This document shows positions 34,307 to 46,400 of a stretch of DNA of 64,000 nt, in pieces. The notes below the pieces were generated by a model. The model was not told the origin of the DNA, made no database searches, and saw only the letters and a list, made by a program, of their open reading frames with translations. Both the position numbers and the translations under genes were made by a program. Source of the DNA: Monarcha castaneiventris obscurior (Eukaryota; Chordata; Aves; Passeriformes; Monarchidae); assembly GCA_026261815.1 (NCBI GenBank), contig JAMPIT010000712.1, positions 558,001 to 622,000 on the forward strand, written 5' to 3'. Each line of letters begins with the position of its first letter. Positions within the stretch are counted from its first letter, which is position 1.

Positions 34307-37046
34307 AATATTTTTAGGTTAGTCTTGAAGCTGGGTCTTCGAGGGAAGCAGCAAGTGAAGTATCTACTGAAATATCCGTGTGTTGATCCGGTCTGGGATC
34401 AGCAGGGCAGGACCCTGGTGGAAAAACAAAGGGATTCCCTGTTAAAGCTGGTCCATGCTGGCCTTGGCTCTTCCTTTAGGAATCATCCAAGACAGGGTTT
34501 CATGTGTCTCTGGTGCTGTCAGGAGTGGTTATGGTCACATCCCGTTTTTATTTGCCTTTGCACACCTTCTCCCAAACCTAGAAATGTTCTTTTAGCTGTG
34601 AAAAATAATAAAAAATCCAGATTTTCTCCCCATTATTATTTGCCTTTGCACACCTCCTCCCAAACCTAGAAATATTCTTTTACCTATGAAAAAACGTTAA
34701 AAAATCCAGATTTTTTTCTCCCCAAAACTCAACGTTGCAATACCTACCTTGAATTCCCAAAGTGCTGCATCACACCCTGGCTGTAAAGAGCCTTTTCCAT
34801 CATCCCGGGGGCTGGAACGGAGCCAGCACTTGGAAAACTCTCCAGGAGGGGGGGTTATTGCCTGGTGCCCCCTCGGATGCTGCAGGGAGCTGACGGAGCA
34901 CTAAGAGGGGACAGGAAAACAACATCGAGCTCTGGCATTTGCTGCTTGCGTGCAGCCTCAGGCAGGAACTGCTTCCTCTGTTTCCAGGCTTTTAGGGAAA
35001 GGGGAGCTCCACGGAGTTGCTAAATTGGAATGAAGTGCAAAAAAAAAATGTTGCTGTGAACAACAGAAAGTTTGGCTATTTTTTCTTGCTTTTTTTTTTT
35101 TTTTTTTTTTTTGGAAGACAAAAAAACACGAAACCTTGGAGTGATTTACATGGGAAAGGGGAGCCGGAAAAAATTTTAGAGGCTGTTTTCCAAAATTGAT
35201 GAATAACAGAAGATACAATGGATAAAGCAAATGGCCCAAATTTCCTGCTCTTTTAAGCTGCTGAATAGATACTGAAAACAAGGGTGCCCTGTTTTTCTCC
35301 TGATGGAGCTGCCAGAGAGGGATTTTTCCTGGGTTATTTTGGTTCTGGAGGAGCAAGGTGGGTGCTGGGGGACCCCAGGACCGTGGATGCTCAGAGGAGC
35401 AGGATGCATGGGAACTCCAGAGGTGGGGAAAAGCAGCGTGGGCCAGGATAATTTTGAATAATTTCTGGCAAATAATGCTGCATGAGTCATGAGGAGGGGT
35501 CTGAAACTTCCTTTTGGATTTTTAAAAAATTACTGCTCATTTGATTTCCCCTTTGCCTGAGGCTTTTTTCCCTCCAGAGCCAAGCACTTTTCCCTCCTGA
35601 CCCTTACCCCTCACCCACTGGATGAGGACGCAGGTTTGGCTCCAAAAAAAACCCCAAGTTGGAAACTTTTATTTCTCTTTGCAAAAGCCTTTGATGCTTC
35701 CAGAGAATATTTTTGTTTTGCTTTGGGGAAAAAAAAGCCTTGGATGAGATCCCTGCAAAGCTCTTGTCTTCCTCTGCTTCGCCAAGATGCAGGAGCTGCA
35801 GCCCTTGTCTGGGACACCACAAAGGATGTCCATGTGTTTAATCTCTTAGCAGTGGTGGAAAAATCCAGGGAAACTTCCAGCAAAGCCTCTTTGCTGTGTC
35901 CTCTTTCCACCCCATGTGCACAAGGTCGTGGCTCAGTGAAGGATTTTGGTTAAATGGACAAATGACAACTTTTTTTGGTGGCTTTGCAATCCAACCGTTG
36001 GGGTTTAGCTGGGGTGGAAAAAGCTGAGGTTCAAGGACACGGTGAAAACCAGGAATTACCGTTCTGGAAACCTGGAGAAGTTCTCTCCAGCCTGCCCAAA
36101 CTGGTGCATGGACATCACTGGAAAACCTCTAGATTTTGGACCTGGCTAAGAGGTTTCCATTGACTATTGTGGGGAAACATTTCCTCTGAGCTGACATTTT
36201 CTGCTTTCAAAGCCATTTTATGTTGGAAACCTGAGGAGTATCCTGGAAACTCCTGAGCTGGTGACTTCCATGGGTGCATTCCCATGATTGTGCCTGCAGT
36301 GCCTGCTGGAACGAGGCTTCTCCAGGCTGCTTTAGGCTTTGAACGTGCTTGAGATCATGAATCTCTATCCCTGTTCTTTTTCCCATCTCTCCAACATCTC
36401 TTCCTCCCCAAAATGTGGGAACTCCACCAGGCAGTTGCACTCAATTAATCAAATAAAAGTAACCACAGACAGCAAACTGAGCTGTTAATTGCACTCAAAA
36501 TCTTGTTTTTCACTGCTGGGTCAAGTGATCACCCCTCCCCAAAACCTCCTGTTCCTCAGGCTCCTGGGTTGGACAGAGCACACATTAAATAATGCAAAGC
36601 CACAATTCCAAAATCCCTTTCTTGGGTTGTTTCCCATGTTAACCGAAGCCCAATAAATCACGTCGTGTATTTATGGCCTCTGTGAGCAAATTGTCATTCA
36701 AAGGCCACTTGGAGCCTTCAAACCCGAGTGAATTATTGTGGCTGTGATACACACCTCTTCCTTAGCAGCACATTCAGATGTCAGGGCCCTGAGGAGCACT
36801 TTCCTCCCTCAGGCTCATTCAGGCCTCAGAGGAAAAGGGATTCAAACCACTCTGGTATTTTTAACTGATTCTTTCCCACTGGTGGGGGCACACTCACGAG
36901 TTTTGCTGAGCCATCACCCCTGTAGGTCATCTGCTCTGTGATTCCACATGAATTGAAGGAAGGTCGTGGATGCTGAGCCTCTGGAAAGACACAGGGAAGT
37001 TATTTGATGACATAAAGCCACTGAGAACTCCCCGGTCCTTGCAGAG
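34304..37046. other. Unique non-coding stretch
   Basis: No gene is recognised. An 88-bp tandem duplication is listed separately. A run of 23 T residues lies at 35090-35112. Bases 36420-36760 are AT-rich and resemble conserved non-coding DNA ('aataaatcacgtcgtgtatt', 'caaattgtcattcaaaggcc'). Confidence 0.45.
34546..34722. repeat. 88-bp tandem duplication
   Basis: Two adjacent copies share 'tttgcctttgcacacc', 'cccaaacctagaaat', 'ttcttttag' or 'ttcttttac', and 'aaaaaatccagatttt', with a period of 88 bases (the phrase 'tgcctttg' is at 34553 and 34641). They differ at fewer than ten positions plus small A/T run differences. Confidence 0.9.
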
Positions 37047-37115
37047 AATCATGGAATGGTTCGGGTTGGAAGGGACATTAAAGATCCCATTATTCCAAAA
37101 GTCAACCCCAAACAG
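37047..37115 (-). mobile_element. CR1 3' end, short
   Basis: 'gaatcatggaatggttcggg' and 'ttggaagggacattaaagat' are clear, and the match fades after 'cccattattcc'. Only the terminal 70 bases are present. Confidence 0.85.
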
Positions 37116-37404
37116 GGCTCAAACCTTGATCATCTCCTGGGCTTCCCACAGGACCTCCACCAACAGCAGTGGTGGTGGTGAGGTGAAGGTGAGGCGAGGT
37201 GTGAACAACAGATCAGTGCTTGGGGGAAGGAGACAGAAATGAATCCTCCCCAAGAAATGCCCTGTGGATGAGGGAAGAGAGCAGTGAAGGTGTGACAAAA
37301 ATCTGTTGTGAGGCTGTTGCTGCGTTTTTGGGGTCTCTGGGACAGCTTCAGTCTCAGTGCTGGCAGCTCCACATGATCCTGAAATCCACACTGCTCAGTG
37401 CTGC
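37116..37404. other. Unique spacer between CR1 copies
   Basis: No gene or repeat family is recognised between two CR1 fragments of opposite orientation. A short GGT-rich run is at 37158-37173. Confidence 0.4.
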
Positions 37405-37592
37405 CAGAGGGTCAGGATGGACATCAGGAGGAATTCCTTCCCAGAAAGGGGGGTTCAACGTTGGCAGGGGCTGCTCAGGGAGGTGGTGAGTCCCCATCCC
37501 TGGAGGGATCCAAAAAATGACTGGAAGTGACAAGTTGGGGGTGGGTCACGGGTTGGACTGGATGATTTTGGATCCTGGGATTCTTTGATCCT
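37405..37592 (+). mobile_element. CR1 fragment, different subfamily
   Basis: The order is 'ggacatcaggaggaattcct', 'gcaggggctgctcagggagg', 'tccccatccctggagggatc', 'caaaaaatgactggaagtg', 'cacgggttggactggatga' and a decayed tail 'tgggattctttgatcct'. This matches the CR1 type that has 'aaaagactggatgtggcac' in its 3' region, unlike the majority type here. Confidence 0.82.
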
Positions 37593-39379
37593 AAGTGAGC
37601 TGGGTCCTGTCCATGTAGATGCGTTTGGCCTTGGCAGGGCTGACGTGGCTTGCATTGAGAGAGAATTATTGATGAGGTTTTGAGCTCTGAAGCAAATGTG
37701 ACAGTCCCAGGAAAATGCAGTCTGTGCTTTCCCCTGAACTTTTCGGGGTGTGTAGGAACTGGTGCCTGGGATTGCCACCCAAACCCCTCAATCCCTGATT
37801 TACCACGAGCCGTTCCAGGAAGTGAACTCAAGCGTGAGAGATGGAAAAAGCTGCCTCAGATCTGGGATTTACGAGGAGCAGTGATGTCAGGGTGAATTCC
37901 TTGTGTTGTACAAGCCCCCAGGGAGGATGTCCTTGACACGGGGCTGACGTGGGCACACTACCCTGAACCACGAGGGGCTAAGAACTAATTATAGACTAAT
38001 TAATGTCATTTGCAGAGCTCAGCGTGGGCTGCACACCCAGAGAAGTCTTTGTTCCACGGGCTGCTGAGCAGATGGAGAGCAGTCCTGGCCCCACACTCAG
38101 GATGCCCAGGAGTTCTGTGTGTGCCAAGGACAAAGGCTGGCAGGGGATGAAAGGACTCCAGGGCTCATTTACTGCTCACATGACGTCGGTGAGGATGGAG
38201 GCTGCTGCCATCAGCTGGGATGGACACAATGGACACAACCCTCTGGATTGCTCTTCCAGCCCTGGGTGGGACTCAGATTTTGGGATAGAGGTGCATTTAC
38301 CTGTGGCGGGCGTTGAATGTTCATGGATCATCCATGGATGATGAACATTTTGGTCTCCTGCGGTGAGTTCCTATGAAGGGTGGCTGGTAACCAGACCACC
38401 AGGATCATCCTGAGGATCTGCTGGGAAGGGGGAGGGAAAGTGAGGAGGCAGCTGCCTGAGGAAGCCCCTCCGTAAGCATTTTCCTGCCCTGGGATGACCA
38501 ACGTACATCCTGAGCAGAGGGTACCCCATTGTGTGCCCCGTGCTCTGCCCATCCTGCCAGGAACAATGAGGAGGCTCTGGAAAACAAGGAGAGGCATTCT
38601 CAGGGCTGTGGGAGAGAAAAGCAGGGGGCACTGGGGGAGATGATGCAGGAGGAGCAGAGATGGGCCTTGGCTGTGTAAGGTCACACAGCCTCAACATCCC
38701 AAATTTATCAACTGCCTTGATCCAGGCAAGTGGGGAGACAAGAAATCAACGCCATGGGGTGAAATTCATGCCCAAACCACCTCCCAGGGGCTGGTTAAAG
38801 CTTTCCCCACTGCTCTGTAAGATCCTGCTTGGGAGTGGGGAATGCTGGTGGCATCTCCTCGTTGTTCCCTGCTGGAATCCCAGAGCTTCTGGAATGTGGG
38901 GGCAGGTAAAAGGTGGCTGCCCAACCCCAGGGCTGAAGACAGAGGCCAAGCTCCTCTCCTTACTGAATCCTCCCTCCTGCCTGGCCTTTCTGCTCTGAGA
39001 ATTCCCTTTTCTTCCCTTCACCTCTCTGGAGTCAAATGGTTTTGTGCTGTTGCTCTGACAGAGGCTGAATTTGCCATCAGTGGAAGTTCTTTGAAGCATT
39101 TTTGGGTCTTTCAGGAGCTCAGGAGGGTCCTGTGAGGTTCACAGCTCATGCAGGTGAGGGCTGTGGCTTCTCATGGACTTTTTCCACGTGAGGAATTTTT
39201 TCCACCAGAGTGGTTTGGATTTCAAGCTTTCCAGCACCCAGGACTGCAGTTACTGCAATAAAAATTCACACCCGGCTGCAAATGATAAAGCTATAATCCA
39301 AGGGAAGGTGGAAATGGAAAAGGTTTGGATTTTTCCCCAAAACCAAGTGGGGACAGCATTTTACCTGTCAAATAGCCTC
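37593..39379. other. Unique non-coding stretch
   Basis: No gene is recognised. Two TAATTA motifs 11 bases apart (37986 and 37997) and a 32-bp imperfect palindrome (38317-38348) are discussed as findings. Open frames of up to 118 codons occur on both strands without domains. Confidence 0.45.
38317..38348. repeat. 32-bp imperfect palindrome
   Basis: The outer arms are ATGTTCAT and ATGAACAT (8 bases each, perfect). Inside lies a 14-base perfect palindrome TCATCCATGGATGA at 38328-38341, offset from the centre. Confidence 0.85.
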
Positions 39380-39841
39380 AATATTATAATAACAGATAAT
39401 ATAAAGGTTATGAATAATAGAATTAATTAATAATATCATACATAATTCATTAAATAAAATAATATATACTAATATATACTAATATATACTAATATATACT
39501 AATATTACTAATATATACTAATATATATTTATGTATTATTAATTAATTAGTATAATATAATTTAATATTAATTAATATAATAAAATTAATTTTTATATAG
39601 TAATTAATTACACAGTATTAATATATTTCATTATAATATTAATTAATATTATAATTAATTGTATTAATTAATGATAATCACTATATTATAATATATACTT
39701 ATAATTATTAATATATAATAATAAATAATAATACATAGTAATACATAATAATATATAATAACATATATTAATACATAATAATACACAATAATAAATAATA
39801 ATAAATAATAACATATAATAATAATAAATAATAATAATATG
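39380..39841. repeat. A+T-only island, nested simple repeats
   Basis: About 460 bases contain almost only A and T, with isolated C and G. The left third has a ten-base unit close to 'tatactaata' repeated from about 39463 to 39530. The middle has TTAATTAATA-type sequence rich in self-complementary words. The right third is (AATAAT)n with ACATA interruptions. The minus-strand open frame here (39686-40030) is a by-product rich in Ile and Tyr. Confidence 0.95.
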
Positions 39842-40465
39842 GAATATCCAGATTAATCTTGTGATCCAATTTTTCTGTCCCAGCTCAGCCCTGCCATAGG
39901 AAAGACCCCCGTGTGAGGATGGATGGAGCTGCAGATGGAAAAGCTGTATCCCTTTTATCGTGGAGCATCCTGCCCTCCACATCCCAGCATCCATGGCCTC
40001 AGCAGAGGGAGCTTGTCCTCTGTGCCTCAAAGATCCCTAAATCCCATCAGGGCTGACAGGGAGAATTTGCAAGGATAGCATCAAATTTTGCTGTCTTAGT
40101 CTTTAGAGCTGGTGCTGGCATTCCCAGCTTCCAGCAATTCCCTGGCACTTAATGTCTTCCTTGGCTGCTTGTGGGAGGGATTGATTAATCTGGGATGGGG
40201 TTTCCATGGGGCTCTGCCTGTGTTTGCTCCATGTGTTGCAAACCCTCCGTGTACCTGTGAGATTTAGGGGAGGAGCTTTCATTTGGGGCTTCCTTTTCTC
40301 CCTTAAAAATCTGAGCTGCTCCAGGCAGTGGAAGGAATTGGGGATTCATTTTCACGTGCAGATGTGAAATTTAAAGCAGCCAAGTCTGCAAGGTCACTTT
40401 CTCCACGTGGGTCTCCTGAGCTTGGGGAGGATGGTGCTGCAAACCATGAGTGTGGTTTGAATGTG
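39842..40465. other. Unique non-coding stretch
   Basis: No gene or repeat is recognised between the A+T island and the next CR1 copy. Confidence 0.45.
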
Positions 40466-40637
40466 AATCATGGAATGGGTTGGGTTGGAAGGGACCTTAA
40501 AGCTCATCCAGTTCCATGGGCAGGAACACCTTCCACTATCCCAGGCTGCTCCAAGCCCTGTCCAGCCTGGCCTTGGGCACTGCCAGGGATCCAGGGGCAG
40601 CCACAGCTTCTCTGTGCCAGGGCCTCCCCAAGGTTCA
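40466..40637 (-). mobile_element. CR1 LINE 3' fragment
   Basis: A well-preserved copy with its tail at the left ('gaatcatggaatgggttggg'), then 'aagggaccttaaagctcat', 'cttccactatcccaggctgc', 'cttgggcactgccagggat' and 'agccacagcttctctgtgcc'. The segment between 'cttctctg' and 'tgccagggcc' is several bases shorter than in the copy at 8.0 kb, a small deletion. Confidence 0.95.
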
Positions 40638-43198
40638 GTTACTATGAATTAACACCAGGATTGCTCCCAAGCTGCCCAGCACAAAATCTGTGTGAGCTTT
40701 GACTCTGCTGGGAGCCAGATCCTGCTTAGCAGGATGTTTTCCAGACTTGGTTAAAGTGATTTCCAAATGCACAGGGCATTTCTGCTGGAAAAAAAAAAGC
40801 AGCCTTTGCTGGAGCAAACAGCTGATGATTTGAAATCAATTTGCCATGGATGGGTTTAAAGCTGATGTTGGCTTCGTTTCCAGGCATCTACACATTGCTG
40901 TAGTTTGTTAACAGTGTCACAAATGCTGCTTTTCCCTTTCCTTGTCACGGCTCCTCCGAATTACAAGAACTCCTTTAATTTCTAATCCTCTCTCTCCCAG
41001 GCCCTGCCACCTCCAAGAGCAGCAGCAGCACCTCCCCTGTGCAATTTCCCTTTCCCTCTTAACCTTGACCTGGAATATGCTGAAAGTTGTTACTGGGAAC
41101 TACCTTGATCAGAAATGACGTTAGAAAAACTTGCACAACCAGATGCAGCAAAACCCCACCACGATAAAAATTCCCAGAGCCAACGATTTGGAGTTAGGGA
41201 CCTGCTCTGCCTTGGGATGTGGGGTTGACTGCTTCAAGGTAGCAGTGATTAAGTTTTGTTTGCTTTCTTTCAGAGGGGCTGTGCTTTGTAAAAGGAGGAG
41301 AAGCCTTGCCCAGAGCCCTCGGGTCCTTCAGGGATTAGGGTTTGTGGTTTTTAGGTCACACCTAAAACTCTGCTGAGGTGAAGCGAGCTCCCAACAGTTC
41401 AGCTTTGTGGACTGAGCTTTGAAAGGAACCTGAATACGAGGCTGAGCATCAGTTCTTGTGCAAAACTTGAGCAGGATCTGGATACCACGATTTGACAAGA
41501 TTCTTGAAATGTAGAATCTTTATTGTCTCTGGGAACTCTTTGCTGAAGCCTTTTCCAGGCTGGGTGGCAAATCCATGGACTTATTCCTGGGAGATCCTTG
41601 ACCCAGAAGGTTGTGATGAGCATCTGATGATTTGAATCCTTCTCCTCCTCAGCCAAGGGGCATTTGTGTAGATTGAATTTTCTAAGAGTTAATTTTGGAA
41701 AGACCAGAGCCTGGAAATTGGAACAGCTTTAATGGGCTCTGCTCGAAGCTTTTATTTACTGCAAGCTTGAGCAGAGAAATCAAGATCCAAAGCTGTTCCT
41801 CCTGCAGGCAGTGGAAACAATCTCTTTATTGCAGTGAGACTCCAACCCTTAACTTGTGTCCAACCTGAACTCCTCCAGTCTGCACGCGCTGGCAGGGGAT
41901 GAACTGCTCTCAGTTTCTGCTCGTGGAGCTCTGGAATTCTTTTTGATCCTGGAGATAAGGAAAAAGGCTTCTAAGCAGATGCGTCATGCCTGCTTCATTT
42001 TCCATTAGAAGCAGAGAAGAGATTTAACTCTCCCCTATCGGGGGGTGTGAGTGTGGAAAAGCTGTGCTCTCTCCGTGCCAAAATCCCTCCTGTCAGTGGA
42101 GATACTGGGGAGACCTTGGAGAATCCATCCCTGGCAACATCGTTAGTTGTGGAAAAGCCATTCATTAGTAACAGGCAATATGTTCTTCTCTCCCCTCCTC
42201 TGAAGAATAGGCAGTGCTATCTAAATAAGCTGTTTCCTGAGAAGTTACTCAAAGTTACTGCTGCAGCTCCAGGCCAACTCTCCTCCCCCAGGAGCCGGAC
42301 AGGAACAAAGCTTTTGGAGAGAGAAAAGCTGCCCTTTAGTGCAGCAGACGGTGCCGTTCCTCTGAGGTTCCTCTTTTCTCCTCAGTGTGCTCCATGCTTG
42401 TTTTTTCACCTCCCACCATTTGCCAAACCTTTTCCATGTCTTCACACGAGCTGCAGGCACTGGAGCCTGTTGTGCTCTGGGTTTGCCCAAAATCCCCTCT
42501 GAGGCCCCACCCCACCCTCTTCAGGTTCCCTTTGGTGGCTTCCCACAGCCTCCTGCATTCCTTGTCTTCCTCAACACCTCTGACTTCCTCAGCCCAGAAA
42601 CCACCAGGCACCCTCTCACAGGCTTCCTTCTGGAGCATCCTGGAACCAAGAGCCTGATACTGGAGAGGGAAAATTGGGAACAGCATCTCCAAATGCCTGA
42701 ATAGCAGCAGCGCTGTGGAAAAATCCTTCCCACTTCACTTGCGGGCAAGGAAGGACAAATCTGTGGAATTCTGTCTGCAGTGGGCTGGGGGAGACCTGCT
42801 CTGGTGGGGCTGGAGGGTGCAGTTGGAGGAGGAAGAGTCTTCTTCTGGGAGTTGTGCCCTCTGCTCTGTGTTAGCAGCACTTAATTCCACCTTCTCCATT
42901 AGAAACACTCCCTCGCCCTCCGCAGTCGCCTTCGGGAGGTGTTTGGGACAGGATGTCAAAGCAGGAAAGACTCCCAGAGGAGAGGGCAGCTGTGGGGACA
43001 TGGATGGATGTCCCCGTGCTGCCTCTCAGGCCAGCCCCACACCAGGCTTTTAATTTCTTCGACTTGTTATTTATCTGTGTTTAAAGAAACACAATTACGG
43101 TGGTCTCTGCATGGTCACATTCCAATGGGAGTGAGTTGTTTTGGCTTTCCCTGAATCTGATCTCAGCATCTCCATCCTCCATCCTCCAGTCTGTGGGC
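40638..43198. other. Unique non-coding stretch
   Basis: No gene or dispersed repeat is recognised in 2.6 kb. Open frames of up to 151 codons, some overlapping on opposite strands (42047-42502 and 42336-42692), have no visible domain. Confidence 0.45.
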
Positions 43199-43452
43199 TT
43201 TTTTAGGATAACTGTGGCATAGAGACGCAAACCTGTGCTTGGACTCACAGATTCACAAAGGGCAGCGGCCACAGAATGGGATTTAGAGACAAAAATTCCT
43301 CCCCATCCCAGGAGGATGAGGCAGCCCTGGGACAGATCCCTGAGAGCTCCAGAAAGCCACATGGATGTGACACCTTACAGATGACATTTTGGCTTTGAGC
43401 TACACCCCCTCAGATGTTCCTTCCAAGCAACACCCCTTGCCTTCATAATCCC
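43199..43452. repeat. 255-bp repeat, copy 1
   Basis: This segment recurs in the same orientation at 50776-51031, at roughly 93 percent identity by eye. It begins with a T run then 'aggataactgtggcataga', runs through 'ttcctccccatcccaggagg' and 'agaaagccacatggatgtga', and ends 'ccccttgccttcataatccc'. The flanks of the two copies are unrelated, so the edges are sharp. Copy 1 is bracketed by CCAGTCT at 43186-43192 and 43451-43457, which could be a target-site duplication or coincidence. It is not coding in any frame across the whole unit, and I do not recognise the family. Confidence 0.9.
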
Positions 43453-46400
43453 AGTCTCTTTCCACTGGGAGCTTTGGGCTGTCACAGTGATATTCCCTGC
43501 TTTGGCTGGGTGATATTTCTGACGTGGTCAGGTTTTCTAGGAATCCAGAAAAATTCCAGTGTTACTGATTTCTCACCAGAGAAATGATGGGAGATAATGG
43601 TGCTTGGAGCAATGAGTGGTGTGCAGCACCTATCCCACATTTCCCAGGAGGTATCCAACAGATCCAAGAATCCAAATCCAAGCTGAAGAGGAATAAAATG
43701 TATTAGGCCCACCCTTGGAGCACCAAGCGAAGAGGATTTAGTGTGTATAATAAACTGCCTGTGGATCGTTTATCACAGCCCCTCTCTGATTGCCTGGGGG
43801 TGATGATGGACACCAGAAGTTGGAAAAATCTAACGACGTGTGGGGAACGGAGCGCAGGTGTCTGTGAGGGAAGCGGCAGGAAATCAACCTGACAGCCTTA
43901 GGAAACCTCCTGGCGCTGGAATCTGCAGGACCCCCGGCTCATCCCCCACCTCCCTCTCTCCCTCTTTCCCCGTGTGAGGGCTCTGCTGAAAGGCTTCTTT
44001 CTTCCTTCCCCGCGTGGATGATCCCACATCTTGAGGCAGCCTCTGTTTTCCTTTGGAGAAGGGAACAGCTGGGGCAGATCTCTGCTGCTCCGAGCAGTGC
44101 AGGCTGCAGCCCCCCCCCTGCTCACCCTGCACCTTGCTCCTGGGTGGGACACAGCAGGAAAGCTTGAGAGAAACCTGACATTGCCCCCCAAGTCTCCAGC
44201 ACGTCGGGATCACACACATTCCCACAGGGATAGCCCCATCTGATGGGCTCAGGGGAGATTCCAGCAGAGCCCCTGCTCCGTGGCTCCTCGGTGCATCCCT
44301 GAACATCTCCGTTATTGGAGAGCCCCTGACCTCCCCTGGCAGGTTTCCCCATTGTCTGCCTGACCTCACCATTATAAAGCATTTCCTACTATTTAGCCTG
44401 ATGTTTTTCTTTCTTAATTTTAGGCCATTAGTGCTTGTTCTTCCCAAATTTACTACTGAAAATGACTCTGCCTCCTCCCTTCCTCTGGCTTGACGGATGG
44501 CTACGGAGTGACCCTCCAGGATTTATATCCCCGGTGGCAAGCAGGACTCCTCTCCTCTCTTAATCCCCTCAAGGCCATAGAAAAATAAAGTTGTTGTCTT
44601 TAAATCCGAATCTGTTACAAGCTCTGCCTCAAAGCCACGACGTTCCCCACCTCGCTGGAGTTCAGCTGTGTTTGCTTTCACAGCTCTGTCCCACAAAGTC
44701 CAGGAGTGAACTTTCCAAGATGTTTCATTTTTCATCAGGGTTTTTTATCAGTTTTCATTGGCCTCCTCTATTTTCTATTTTCTTTTGAATTTTATTTTAT
44801 GCATATAATATAAAGGCTATTCACTTCCCAATCAGTTGGAGGGGAAAAATTTGTCTTTCTCTTTTCTTTAAACCTAAATGAATAAATGCCTTTTCATATT
44901 CCTTTCCTTTTAATACCTGGTTTGTTTCTTGAGCAAAATAAAATGGAAAAACAGTTCCAAAGAATGAAAAATAATGTTCCAGAAAAGGAAGTAGTTTGAT
45001 AAGCAGAACATTGGTTTTGTTGGTTTTCTTGGCTTTTTGGATTATTAATAATTTTAACTTTGGCTGTTAAGTTTTAAAGAAACTCACAAATAATATAAAA
45101 TTATCATTCAATGTGAGAGTTCATGGAGTAAATGCTCTTCTCTTCCTCTGGTATGAAAGATAAAATTGATGTGAACGAAACCTTCCAGGACAAAAGTTTC
45201 AAAATTATGTTGAATTGTGGCTAAAATTCCCTGAAAAATAATTTCTCCTGGATGTGCATGGGAATTCCTTCTTGAAAGTGTGGCAGTTAGCAGCTCCTTT
45301 ATTTGTGACCAAGGAAGGTTGTGACCCAGTTGGAGGTTGTGTTTGGGGTCATTTGACCAAAAATATCCTGGGCCTTGCTTGGTTGCTGGGATGGGAAAAT
45401 TTATCTCCTGCGCTTCTTCCAGGCCTGCAAATGTGGGATAAGGACTGTGGAAAACTTGTCAATATTAAAAGATGGGATGAAGCACGTGGAAAACGAACTT
45501 GAACGTGAGTTTGGGGTGTTTTCTTTGGAGCCCTGCCCTCGAGGTGTGGAGCGGGCAGCGCCGCCGGACACCGCGGCCTGAGTGGCCTCTTCCTACCGCG
45601 GGCTCCCTCCTGCTCCCAGGGTTTATTTCTGGGATCTTTCAGCCATTCCCCTCCAAGGAGCATTTCCTTCCCGCTTTCCCCTGAGAGGAGCAGGACGGGA
45701 ACGGGGAGAGGCAGAGGTGGGTTTCAAACAGAGCCAGGAGCCTCCTTGGGAGGTTGGAAATCAGGGCGCCGACTCCGGCCACCAAACCCGGAGTTGCTGC
45801 CAATTTGCGACGTTTTCCCTTAAAAGTCGAAGATTTAATGGAAAGAGAGGTCAGGCTTTGACCTGAGCACTGAGCAGGGTGACAGAGATGGCTCCTTCGT
45901 GTCCTCTCCAGGGGTTTGTTAGTCTAAAGTTTAGTCCCCACGTCAGATGATGCATTTTCCAGGGAAGTTAATGGATTCGCTTGCACCGCCACGGAGCGGT
46001 TGGCGGGGGTGGGAGGGCGACTCTTTCGTGAGAGACAAATGACTTCCTCTGGACAAGCAGCTCTGTTTTAACTTGGAAAATGATGGATGAGTCCCAAGGA
46101 AAGGCTTTGCACAGGCAAACGAGCATGCAAACCTCACGTTGTCAGAGATCCAAAGAGACAACAACAAATCCCAAACGCCGCGAGGGAGCGGAGCCCGGTG
46201 ATGGTGGCAGGGATGGGAATTGGTCTGTAGAGGGAGACTTTGGGCCAGACAAAACCACGTCAGCACCATGAAACGGGACAGGGAGAGACACCAAAGGAGC
46301 TTTGGGAGCCTGCACAGAACTGGGGTTGTGGGTTTGTCTCCAAGAGGTCCCAGCTCCAGTTAAATCCAAACCTTCCCGTGGCACACGGACCCACAGCCTT

